Shown here: piece by piece, positions 17,694 to 24,131 of the stretch
Layout of the letters: every line of letters starts with the position of its first letter
How positions within the stretch are numbered: the stretch's first letter is position 1
NCBI GenBank assembly: GCA_964481035.1
Contig: CAYZSE010000038.1
Span: 1 to 24,131, forward strand
DNA length: 24,131 bases
Reading direction: 5' to 3'
From: JAAAPF01 sp964481035
GTDB taxonomy: Bacteria > Pseudomonadota > Alphaproteobacteria > Geminicoccales > Geminicoccaceae
Notes under the pieces: generated by a model
The model's database searches: none
What the model saw: only the letters and a program-made list of their open reading frames with translations
What the model was told of the DNA's origin: nothing
Made by a program: the position numbers and the translations under genes

Positions 17694-18172
17694 TCGGCCT
17701 TCCGGTCGTGGCGAAACAGCCGCTCCTTCTGGCGCTGCCAGTCGCGGTCCTTGATCGCGGCGCGCTTGTCGTAGCTCTTCTTGCCGCGGGCGAGGCCGAT
17801 CTCGGCCTTGGCGATGCCGCGGCTGTTGAAATAGATCGAGAGCGGCACGAGCGTGTAGCCCTCCCGCTTGATGGCGCCCATCAGCTTGCTCATCTCGCGC
17901 CGGTGCAGGAGCAGCTTACGCGGCCGGCGCGGCTCGTGGTTGAAGCGGTTGCCGCCCTTGTACTCGGGGATGTGGACGTTGAAGAGCCAGAGCTCGCCCT
18001 CCATGGGGCCGGCATAGGCGTCGCCGAGATTGGCGCGCCCGTCGCGCAGCGACTTGACCTCGGTGCCGGTGAGCATGAGCCCCGCCTCGATGCGCTCCTC
18101 GATGGCGTAGTCGTGGAAGGCCTTGCGGTTCTGCGCGACCGGACGGCGCCCTTCCGTCTTGGTGGCGGCCAT
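17690..18172 (-). CDS. smpB: SsrA-binding protein SmpB
   Basis: A 160-residue RNA-binding protein that brings tmRNA to stalled ribosomes for trans-translation. The sequence has the family core: NRKAFHDYAIEERIEAGLML, GTEVKSLRDGRANLGDAYA, then WLFNVHIPEYKGGNRFNHEP and RPRKLLLHRREMSKL. The C-terminal tail is basic, with LARGKKSYDKR and KDRDWQRQKERLFR, which inserts into the mRNA channel in characterised SmpB. Length is normal. The ATG at 18172 is three bases after the dapA stop, and the stop overlaps the hydrolase start by four bases, making a very tight operon. The dapA-smpB neighbourhood is common in alphaproteobacteria. The ssrA gene is not in the window. Confidence 0.98.
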   Translation of the reverse strand: MAATKTEGRRPVAQNRKAFHDYAIEERIEAGLMLTGTEVKSLRDGRANLGDAYAGPMEGELWLFNVHIPEYKGGNRFNHEPRRPRKLLLHRREMSKLMGAIKREGYTLVPLSIYFNSRGIAKAEIGLARGKKSYDKRAAIKDRDWQRQKERLFRHDRKAE

Positions 18173-18175
18173 GGC

Positions 18176-19045
18176 TCAGGCGTAGACCCGGGCGAGCGCC
18201 GCATCGACCTGCTCTCGCCCGGCGGCGCTGAGTGGCACCAGGGGCAGCCGGACCTCGTCCGTGCACTTGTCGAGCTTGCCGAGCGCATACTTGGTGGGCG
18301 TCGGGCTCGTCTCGCAAAAGAGCGCGGTGTGCAGCGGCATGAGGCGGCGGTGCAGCGCGAGGGCGGCATCGGTGGCACCGGCGAGCCAGCTCTCCTGCAT
18401 CTCGGCGCAGAGCTTGGGCGCGACGTTGGCGGTGACGGAGATGCAGCCGACGCCGCCGTGCGCGTTGAAGGCGATCGCCGTCGCGTCCTCGCCCGAGAGC
18501 TGGACGAAGTCGGCGCCGCAGGTCTCGAGCTGGCGCAAGGGGCGGGTGAGGTCGGCGGTCGCGTCCTTGACGCCGACGATGTTGGTGATCCGAGCGAGCC
18601 GCCCCATCGTCTCGGGCGTCATGTCGACGACCGAGCGGGGCGGGATGTTGTAGATGATCAGCGGCAGATCGGCCGCCTCGGCAACCGCCTCGAAGTGCTG
18701 GAAGAGACCCTCCTGCGTCGGCTTGTTGTAATAGGGGGTGACGACGAGCGTCGCGTCGGCGCCGACCTTCTGCGCGTGCCGCGCGAAGGCGATCGCCTCG
18801 TGGGTGCTGTTGGAGCCGGCCCCGGCGATGACGGGCACGCGCCGCGCCGCCGCCTCGACGACCAGCGCGACGACACGCTCGTGCTCGCGGTGGGTGAGCG
18901 TCGGGCTCTCGCCCGTGGTGCCGCAGGGGACGATGCCGTGCGTGCCCTCGGCGATGTGCCATTCGACGAGCTCGCCGAGCGCCCGCTCGTCGAGCGCACC
19001 ATTGCGAAACGGGGTGATGAGCGCCACGATGGAGCCGCGTAACAT
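18176..19045 (-). CDS. dapA: 4-hydroxy-tetrahydrodipicolinate synthase
   Basis: A 289-residue class I aldolase-fold enzyme that condenses pyruvate with aspartate semialdehyde, the first committed step to diaminopimelate and lysine, so it also feeds peptidoglycan. CGTTGESPTL carries the two active-site threonines T43 and T44. YYNKP, IYNIPPRSVVDM with Y132 and R137, and GVKDAT with the Schiff-base lysine K160 are all present and match E. coli DapA nearly residue for residue. The ATG at 19045 is preceded by GAGAGAAGCCG. It heads the dapA-smpB-hydrolase operon. A good minus-strand promoter candidate lies at 19110-19138, giving a leader of about 60 nt. The divergent lytic transglycosylase gene begins 156 bp away. 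Confidence 0.98.
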   Translation of the reverse strand: MLRGSIVALITPFRNGALDERALGELVEWHIAEGTHGIVPCGTTGESPTLTHREHERVVALVVEAAARRVPVIAGAGSNSTHEAIAFARHAQKVGADATLVVTPYYNKPTQEGLFQHFEAVAEAADLPLIIYNIPPRSVVDMTPETMGRLARITNIVGVKDATADLTRPLRQLETCGADFVQLSGEDATAIAFNAHGGVGCISVTANVAPKLCAEMQESWLAGATDAALALHRRLMPLHTALFCETSPTPTKYALGKLDKCTDEVRLPLVPLSAAGREQVDAALARVYA

Positions 19046-19109
19046 CGGCTTCTCTCTATGATGGTGGTGGGCGACCTGCCGATCGATGCGGACAGCCTGC
19101 CGACGAATG

Positions 19110-19138
19110 AGCATAGGAAGTGTTCGCACGACCGTAAA
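19110..19138 (-). promoter_or_regulatory. Predicted promoter of the dapA operon
   Basis: Read on the minus strand, TTTACG (19133-19138) and TATGCT (19110-19115) are separated by exactly 17 bp. The -10 matches four of six consensus bases. It lies in the divergent gap between dapA and the transglycosylase, in the direction of dapA, with a leader of about 60 nt. Confidence 0.45.
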
Positions 19139-19201
19139 CCGCCCGCTCGCGCCCGCCTCGCGCCCCAGAGACCCGACCCTTTGCGGACCTCGCCCCGTCC
19201 C

Positions 19202-21136
19202 ATGCCCTTGAGACGCCCGCTCGCCTCGCTTCTCCTGTTCCTCGGCCTCGTGCTGCCGCTCTTCCCCGCCGCGGGGCAGACGCTCGACGCCGGCGAGCGT
19301 GAACGCCTGACCACCGCGCTGCGCGCTCTCGGCGCCCGCGACTTCGATGCGGCCACCGCGGCGGCACGTGGGCTGCCCGAGCCGCTGCCGACCGCGATCG
19401 AGTGGTGGCGGCTGCTGGAGGAGGAGAGCCCGGCGCCGAGCTTCGCGGAGCTCGCCCGCTTTCGCGAGGCGCGAGCGGAGTGGCCGCGTCGGAATGCGAT
19501 GGCGATCCGGGTGGAGCACGCGGCGGTCACCGCGCCGGCGGCGGACGTCGCGCGGCATCTTCAGCGCTTTCCGCCGCAGACGGCCTATGGGCGCTGGGCC
19601 GCCGCCCGCGCCCTCGCCGCCCTCGGCGACGACGACACGGCCGCCCTCTTCGCCCGCGCCGCCTGGCGCGACAGCGCCGTGTTCACCGACGGCGACGAGG
19701 CGCTCTTTCTCGGCCAGTTCGCCGCCGTGCTCTCCAACGAAGACCACCGCGCGCGGCTCGACGACCTGGCCTGGCGCGGGCTCGAGCGCGAGATCGAGCG
19801 AACGCTGCCGCTCGTCGACCCCGACTATCGAAAGCTCATCGAGGCGCGGATCGCGGTCCGCCTGCGCCGCCCCGGCGTCGACGCCAAGGTCGCGGCGGTG
19901 CCGCCGGCGCTCGCGCGCGATCCCGGGCTGCTCTACGAGCGCGCCCGCTTTCGCCGCCGCGCCGGCAACGCGACCGGCGCAGCTGAGATTCTCTTGCAGT
20001 CGCCGACGGCGGTGGCCGAGCCGCAGCAGTGGTGGACCGAGCGGCGGATCGCCTACCGCGACGCCATCGAGCAGGAGGATTTCCGCCTCGCCTACCGTCT
20101 CGCCGCCAACCACGGCGGCGGTGAGGGACGAGGCTTTTCCGACAGCGAGTGGCACGCCGGCTGGCTCGCCTTGCGCTTTCTCGACCGGCCTGCCGACGCG
20201 CTCGCCCACTTCGAGCGGGTCTGGGCCGACGGCGATACACCGATCACCCGCGCCCGTGCCGCCTATTGGGCCGGCCGCGCCGCCGCGGCGCTCGGCCGCG
20301 AGCGCGAGGCGCAGGCATGGTTCGAGGTCGCAGCGGAGCACGGCATCGCCTTCTACGGGCAGGAGGCCGCGCTCGAACTCGGCCGCAGCCGCTTCGAGCT
20401 CGGCCCGGAGCTGCCCGTCGGCGGGCGCGCGAGCCTCCGCGCGAGCGAGCTCGGCCGCCTCGCGGCGCTGCTCGCCCAGGTGGACGACACCTACATGCTG
20501 CCAGTGGTCACCAACGCGCTCGCGAGCGAGGCCCCGACCGCCGAGGCCACCGCGGCCGGCGTCGCCTTGGCGCAGGAGCTCGGCCGCTACGATTCGGCCA
20601 TCCGCGGCTACATCCCGCTCTATCGCCAGGGGGTGATCTCGGCGGCGGCGAGCCACCCCGTTCCGGCGCGCTTCACCGGCCTGTTGCGGCCCGGCGACGG
20701 CGAGGTCTCGCCGGCCCTCGCCCTCTCCATCGCCCGGCAGGAAAGCCGCTTCGTGCCGACGGCGGTGAGCTCCGCCGGCGCCCGCGGCCTGATGCAGCTC
20801 ATGCCGGCGACGGCCAAGGGCGTCGCCCGCGACCTCGGCGTCCCTGCCGACCTCGTTCGGCTCACCCGTGACCCCGACTACAACGCGGCCCTCGGCACGC
20901 GCTATGTGGGCGATCTGATGCGGCGCTTCGGCGACCCGGCGCTGGCGGCGGCCGGCTACAATGCCGGGCCGAGCCGGTCGGTGCAGTGGATGGGCACCCT
21001 CGGCGACCCGCGCCGGCTCGACCGGCACGCCTACCTCGACTGGCTGGAGCGGATCCCCTTCGCCGAGACCCGCAATTACGTGCAGCGCATCATCGAGGGT
21101 GAGCGCGTCTACGCCAGCCTGCTCGCAGGCGGCTGA
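19202..21136 (+). CDS. slt: Soluble lytic murein transglycosylase (Slt70-like)
   Basis: A 644-residue periplasmic enzyme that cleaves the glycan strands of peptidoglycan to 1,6-anhydromuropeptides. Residues 1 to about 24 (MPLRRPLASLLLFLGLVLPL and onward to AAG) form a signal peptide. A long alpha-helical superhelix follows, as in Slt70, with TPR-like segments such as RARAAYWAGRAAAALGRERE. The SLT domain has ARQESRF with catalytic E514, AGARGLMQLMPATAKG and AAGYNAGPSRSVQW. Length almost equals E. coli Slt70. The frame stays open to about 19058, but the ATG at 19202 starts directly at a classic signal peptide. It is divergent from dapA and followed 30 bp later by a small gene, probably in the same transcript. 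The symbol is used in the family sense. Confidence 0.93.
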   Translation: MPLRRPLASLLLFLGLVLPLFPAAGQTLDAGERERLTTALRALGARDFDAATAAARGLPEPLPTAIEWWRLLEEESPAPSFAELARFREARAEWPRRNAMAIRVEHAAVTAPAADVARHLQRFPPQTAYGRWAAARALAALGDDDTAALFARAAWRDSAVFTDGDEALFLGQFAAVLSNEDHRARLDDLAWRGLEREIERTLPLVDPDYRKLIEARIAVRLRRPGVDAKVAAVPPALARDPGLLYERARFRRRAGNATGAAEILLQSPTAVAEPQQWWTERRIAYRDAIEQEDFRLAYRLAANHGGGEGRGFSDSEWHAGWLALRFLDRPADALAHFERVWADGDTPITRARAAYWAGRAAAALGREREAQAWFEVAAEHGIAFYGQEAALELGRSRFELGPELPVGGRASLRASELGRLAALLAQVDDTYMLPVVTNALASEAPTAEATAAGVALAQELGRYDSAIRGYIPLYRQGVISAAASHPVPARFTGLLRPGDGEVSPALALSIARQESRFVPTAVSSAGARGLMQLMPATAKGVARDLGVPADLVRLTRDPDYNAALGTRYVGDLMRRFGDPALAAAGYNAGPSRSVQWMGTLGDPRRLDRHAYLDWLERIPFAETRNYVQRIIEGERVYASLLAGG

Positions 21137-21166
21137 CGTGGGCCGGCTCAGGAGGATAATTCGACC

Positions 21167-21442
21167 ATGGACATCGCCGATGCTCTCGCCCTGCCAGACG
21201 GCAGCGTCGTCGCCCTGACGGGCTTTCTTCTCCTGGTCGAGGGCGATCGGCCGCTCTTGTGCGAGACGCTGCTCGATTCGTTTCCGCCGCAGTGCGGTGG
21301 CGCCCGCATCGAGGTCGAGCCCGCAGCCATCCTCGAGGCGGCCATGTCCGAGCGCTCCGCCGACGCCCGGTGGTCGTCCGGCCCGGTCACGCTGCGCGGT
21401 CGGATGCGCGCGGGCCGTATGGCCGTCGAAGCGCCGAGCTGA
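21167..21442 (+). CDS. Small conserved hypothetical protein with PPQCGG motif
   Basis: A 91-residue protein starting MDIADALALPDGSVVALTGF. It contains LLVEGDRPLLCETLLDSFPP followed by QCGGARIEV, then SSGPVTLRGRMR. The pattern LCExLxxSxPPQCGG is one I recall in small proteins of unknown function, often actinobacterial lipoproteins that may adopt a compact beta-barrel. Two cysteines (in LCE and QCGG) could form a disulfide or bind metal. No signal peptide or lipobox is seen here, so this copy should be cytoplasmic. The ATG at 21167 has a very strong AGGAGGA, and the gene begins 30 bp after slt, suggesting co-transcription. No function is assigned. Confidence 0.72.
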   Translation: MDIADALALPDGSVVALTGFLLLVEGDRPLLCETLLDSFPPQCGGARIEVEPAAILEAAMSERSADARWSSGPVTLRGRMRAGRMAVEAPS

Positions 21443-21498
21443 GAAACGCGTCGATCCGACCGACCGGCGAGCGCCCGGCCCCGTAGGACCGAGCGCCG

Positions 21499-21517
21499 GA
21501 CCCCATCGACCGGGGTC
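21499..21517. terminator. Hairpin between convergent genes
   Basis: GACCCC (21499-21504) pairs with GGGGTC (21512-21517) around a seven-base loop, directly 3' of the protease stop and 57 bp after the small gene's stop. No T-run is present, so its strength as a terminator is doubtful. Confidence 0.3.
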
Positions 21518-21519
21518 GG

Positions 21520-22605
21520 TCAGGTGTAGGTGTTCTTCCACCTGACGAGGTTGTCGAAGACCGGCTTCGCCAGCCGCACCGAGCCGTTGAATACCGAGCC
21601 GCCGGTATTGTGGACCGCAACGATGTGGCGTTGACCGTTGCGGAAGCGCCAGACCGGGCTGCCGCTCTGGCCGCCATAGGTGTCGAGGCGGTAGAACAGG
21701 CGCCGTGCGGTGACCGCCAGCACGTTGTTCGAGTTCCACCACTGGGTGCCGTAGGGCTTGTCGCCGGGATAGCCCGAGCTGTTCACGTTGAGGCCCATCA
21801 GGCTGGTGAACGACAGGTTGGCGAGCCCCATCCAGCCGGTCGTGTTGCCGAGCTTGGCGCTCGAGGGCAGCACGACGACGGCGTAGTCGTAGTTGGAGCT
21901 GCGGCTCTGCGTCCAGCCGCGCACGCTGTGGTAGAACGTGCTGGTGGCCGACCCATAGGGCTCCGCGGCACCGTTCTTGCCGGGGATGACCCGGATGCTG
22001 CGCGCCCAGCCGCCATTGTCGTGCATGAACACGCAGTGGCCGTTGGTGAGCACCGTCCGCGGTCCGATGAGCGCGCCGCTGCAGCCGAAACGGCGGCCGT
22101 TCGCGGCGGTGATCTCGAGCTTGCAGATGGTGCGCCAGGGATAGGGCTGCGTGTTGGCGACGCGTACCCGATCGTCGCGGCCGTGCACGATCTCGAAGTT
22201 CTCGCCGCCGAAGTCGAGCAGCTCCGGGTCGTAGCCGGCGACCTCCGCGGCCGCCCCCTCGTCGTGCTCCAGGTAGACGTCGCCCGCTTCCGTCACGGTC
22301 TCGCCGCGGCCTTCGATGCCGTCGCTGAGGGCGTCCGCGTCATCGGCGCCGGCGGCCGCGCCGTGGCCGGTCGCCTCCTGGTGGCCGTCGCCCTCGACCC
22401 TGGCCTCCTCGGCCTCCTCGAAGAGCTGGCCGTCGGCGAGCATCTGCTCGAGCATGCCGCTCTGGCCGGCGTCGGCGCTGCCGCCACCACCACCGACGTG
22501 CCCGTCGCCACCGGTCGCGCCCTCCGCTCGCTCACGGCCGTCGGCGACCGCGTCGTCGATCGCTGCAGGCCGCAATGCCTGCGGGTGCTCCAAGGTGTCT
22601 GCCAT
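21520..22605 (-). CDS. Trypsin-like serine protease, glutamyl endopeptidase (V8/S1B) type
   Basis: A protein of 361 residues from ATG 22605. The protease domain (about 139-361) has the triad H190 in VLTNGHCVF, D240 in NYDYAVVVL and S314 in GGQSGSPVW. GRDDRVRVANTQPYPW (142-157) strongly resembles the mature start of Bacillus glutamyl endopeptidases (GSDDRTRV...YP). AVHNTGG with H332 sits where those enzymes hold the His that reads Glu. C175 and C191 can form the usual disulfide. Residues 1-138 are acidic, low in complexity and include GGDGHVGGGGGS; this looks like a pro-region. Cleavage after E138 would expose IVHG. No signal peptide is visible. ATG 22605 has AGGAGG five bases upstream; ATG 22632 (GGAG, nine more residues) is the alternative. 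It is divergent from the dehydratase. Confidence 0.87.
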   Translation of the reverse strand: MADTLEHPQALRPAAIDDAVADGRERAEGATGGDGHVGGGGGSADAGQSGMLEQMLADGQLFEEAEEARVEGDGHQEATGHGAAAGADDADALSDGIEGRGETVTEAGDVYLEHDEGAAAEVAGYDPELLDFGGENFEIVHGRDDRVRVANTQPYPWRTICKLEITAANGRRFGCSGALIGPRTVLTNGHCVFMHDNGGWARSIRVIPGKNGAAEPYGSATSTFYHSVRGWTQSRSSNYDYAVVVLPSSAKLGNTTGWMGLANLSFTSLMGLNVNSSGYPGDKPYGTQWWNSNNVLAVTARRLFYRLDTYGGQSGSPVWRFRNGQRHIVAVHNTGGSVFNGSVRLAKPVFDNLVRWKNTYT

Positions 22606-22664
22606 CGATGCCTCCTGTTGCTCTTGCCTCATGGCAGTCTCCAAAAAGCATGAAACCTGACCGA

Positions 22665-22694
22665 TTTATGTGCAGTTTGTCACGTAATTGAAAA
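22665..22694 (-). promoter_or_regulatory. Possible promoter of the protease gene
   Basis: On the minus strand TTTTCA (22689-22694) and CATAAA (22665-22670) lie 18 bp apart, each matching four of six consensus bases. They are in an AT-rich island (about 22640-22710) that contrasts with the GC-rich surroundings. The divergent dehydratase is probably also started from this island. Confidence 0.35.
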
Positions 22695-22780
22695 TCATAC
22701 CGCCGCCGGGCGAACCGCCGTTGGACGCCGGAGCGAGGATCCGCTACGGCCGAGCCCGATCTGGTCCATGGAATGCATCC

Positions 22781-23767
22781 GTGAGCGATACCTGGCCCAC
22801 CGTCGACGACATCGCGAGCGCAGCCCGCCGGTTGGACGGCGTCGCCATGCGCACGCCGCTGCTCGCGAGCCCGCAGCTCGACGCCCGGGTCGGCGCCACG
22901 ATCCTGCTCAAGGCCGAGCCCCTGCAACGCACGGGCTCGTTCAAGTTCCGCGGTGCCTACAACGCGGTGAGCCAGGCCGGCGGCCGGCCCGTCGTCGCCT
23001 ACAGCTCGGGCAACCATGCCCAGGGTGTGGCGGCGGCGGCGCGGCTCGTTGGCGTGCCGGCGACGATCGTCATGCCGGCCGACGCGCCGGCCATCAAGAT
23101 CGCCAACACCCGCGCCGACGGCGCCGAGGTCGTCCTCTACGAGCGCGAACGCGACGACCGCGAGGCCATCGGCGCCGCGCTCGCCGAGCGCACGGGGGCG
23201 GCCCTCATCAAGCCCTACGACGCACCGGCGACCATCGCTGGTCAGGGCACCTGCGGGCTGGAGATCGCCGCGCAGTGTCGCGAGCGCAATCTCATCCCCG
23301 ACGTCGCCATCGTCTGCTGCGGCGGCGGCGGACTGGTCGCCGGCACGGCCTTGGCGCTCGGGGCCGCCTATCCCGGGATGGCGATCTACACCGCCGAGCC
23401 GGCGGGCTTCGACGATACCCGACGCTCGCTCGAGGCGGGCGAGCGCAGAGGCGTCGTGGCAGGCGCCCGCTCGATCTGCGACGCGCTCTTGGCGCCGATG
23501 CCCGGCGCGCTGACCTTCGCGATCAACCGGCGCTTGCTCGCAGGCGGGCTCGCCGTCGACGACGACGAGGTGGCCGAGGCGATGCTCACGGCCTTCGAGA
23601 CGCTCAAGATCGTCGTCGAGCCCGGCGGCGCCGTCGCCCTCGCCGCCGTCCTCTCGGGAAAGATCGAGGTTCGAGGCCGCACCGTCGTCGTCGTCCTCTC
23701 GGGCGGGAACGTCGACCTCGATCTGTTCGCCGTGCTCACCGCCGCGGCCGCGGCGCGGCGGCGGTGA
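22781..23767 (+). CDS. Threonine/serine dehydratase, PLP fold type II (serine racemase-like)
   Basis: A 328-residue cytoplasmic PLP enzyme. The cofactor lysine is K55 in RTGSFKFRGAYNA. SSGNHAQG (75-82) binds the substrate carboxylate and CCGGGGLVAG binds the PLP phosphate. VVLSGGNVDLD near the end is typical of the group. It would deaminate threonine to 2-oxobutyrate or serine to pyruvate. Single-domain enzymes of this length without an ACT domain include catabolic threonine dehydratase, serine racemase and threo-3-hydroxyaspartate dehydratase, which I cannot separate by eye. With no regulatory domain, a catabolic role is more likely than isoleucine synthesis. The start is taken as GTG 22781 (VSDTWPTVDDIASA), with only a weak GGA upstream; an in-frame TTG at 22688 would add 31 unlike residues. 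2-Oxobutyrate degradation yields propionyl-CoA, the same product as PrpE, but no linkage is shown. Confidence 0.88.
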   Translation: MSDTWPTVDDIASAARRLDGVAMRTPLLASPQLDARVGATILLKAEPLQRTGSFKFRGAYNAVSQAGGRPVVAYSSGNHAQGVAAAARLVGVPATIVMPADAPAIKIANTRADGAEVVLYERERDDREAIGAALAERTGAALIKPYDAPATIAGQGTCGLEIAAQCRERNLIPDVAIVCCGGGGLVAGTALALGAAYPGMAIYTAEPAGFDDTRRSLEAGERRGVVAGARSICDALLAPMPGALTFAINRRLLAGGLAVDDDEVAEAMLTAFETLKIVVEPGGAVALAAVLSGKIEVRGRTVVVVLSGGNVDLDLFAVLTAAAAARRR

Positions 23768-24131
23768 CGGCTGGCGGCTGGCGGCGAAGCGGGACGGCTG
23801 GAGAAGCGCCCGCGGCGCGGGCGCGCACCATGAAGCCGTCCATGGCGATCTCGTCGACGAGCCACCAGAGATCGCCGTCGCCGCGGAGCGCCTGCCAACG
23901 CTCGAAGACCCGGCCAAACGCCTCGCTCTCCTCGCCGAACCTTCCGAGAGCCGTCGCGCGGTCGCGTCGGCGGCACGCAGGGCAGCGGAAGGGCGTTGGT
24001 GTGGTCGGCGACGGTCCGCAGCGCCTGCTGGGAAGGCTACGGCTGGTGCGCTCTCGTTGATGAAAAGGCGCGGCATGGTGCCAGAGTCCCACTCGCCAGG
24101 GTAGTCGTGGCCGCGGGCAACCCGATAGAAG
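23736..24131 (-). pseudogene. Frame-disrupted remnant of an unidentified gene, entering from the right edge
   Basis: Read on the minus strand, protein-like sequence moves between all three frames. From the edge to about 24040 one frame reads FYRVARGHDYPGEWDSGTMP then RLFINESAPA. About 24027-23970 a second frame reads ALRTVADHTNALPLPCVPPT. About 23950-23800 a third reads ALGRFGEESEAFGRVFERWQ, then DLWWLVDEIAMDGFMVRARA, ending at a stop at 23736. Third positions in these stretches are mostly G or C, as in real genes here, while neighbouring frames look like shadow sequence. Two indels, real or from sequencing, would explain this. The third frame is also open to the edge, so one intact gene with an odd N-terminus cannot be excluded. 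I do not recognise the family. Its end overlaps the dehydratase stop by 32 bp. Confidence 0.45.

Noticed and set aside
18176..21742. A very long minus-strand frame extending dapA across the transglycosylase
   Set aside because: DapA starts at 19045 with a normal N-terminus and promoter. The rest is low-stop GC-rich antisense of slt, which has clear catalytic motifs.
22688..22780. TTG start at 22688 for the dehydratase
   Set aside because: It would add 31 Pro/Gly/Arg-rich residues not found in the family and falls inside the AT-rich promoter island. GTG 22781 gives the normal N-terminus.

Overview
The window looks like the chromosome of a GC-rich alphaproteobacterium (very high G/C at third codon positions, short gaps, GTG and TTG starts). 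The dapA-smpB pair, a YdcH/DUF465 protein, UbiX, PrpE and an acyl-CoA dehydrogenase/racemase pair fit Rhodospirillales-like lineages, but the exact taxon cannot be fixed. I see no tRNA, rRNA, CRISPR array, insertion sequence or phage gene.

Layout. (1) 1-2214, minus: the start of a small unknown protein and propionyl-CoA synthetase prpE. (2) 2215-2481: a divergent control region with a 20-bp tandem repeat and a 20-bp perfect palindrome. (3) 2482-7347: an acyl-CoA synthetase, a DUF465 protein on the minus strand, ubiX, then an acyl-CoA dehydrogenase overlapping an alpha-methylacyl-CoA racemase-like protein. (4) 7348-7700: no convincing gene. (5) 7701-15817, all plus: otsA, dnaK, dnaJ, a BCCT osmolyte transporter, and a large membrane-tethered double substrate-binding protein whose start overlaps the transporter stop. 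(6) 15944-19045: a GNAT protein converging on the tight minus-strand operon dapA-smpB-alpha/beta hydrolase. (7) 19202-21442: soluble lytic transglycosylase and a small PPQCGG-motif protein. (8) 21520-23767: a glutamyl-endopeptidase-like protease divergent from a PLP threonine/serine dehydratase. (9) 23736-24131, minus: a coding-like stretch that changes frame, probably a broken gene.

How the genes may work together. The left third activates and degrades acyl-CoAs: PrpE makes propionyl-CoA, the second ligase activates another acid, the racemase would supply (2S)-methylacyl-CoA and the dehydrogenase would oxidise it. The middle holds stress functions: trehalose-6-phosphate synthesis, the DnaK/DnaJ chaperones and compatible-solute uptake. 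The right third is housekeeping: lysine/cell-wall precursor synthesis, ribosome rescue, murein turnover and amino-acid degradation.

The most unusual locus is 12462-15817. BCCT carriers normally work without a binding protein, but here one is translationally coupled to a lipoprotein that appears to join an OpuAC/ProX-type betaine/choline-binding domain, a second TAXI/TRAP-like binding domain and a C-terminal membrane helix. This suggests an undescribed binding-protein-assisted or ligand-sensing BCCT system.
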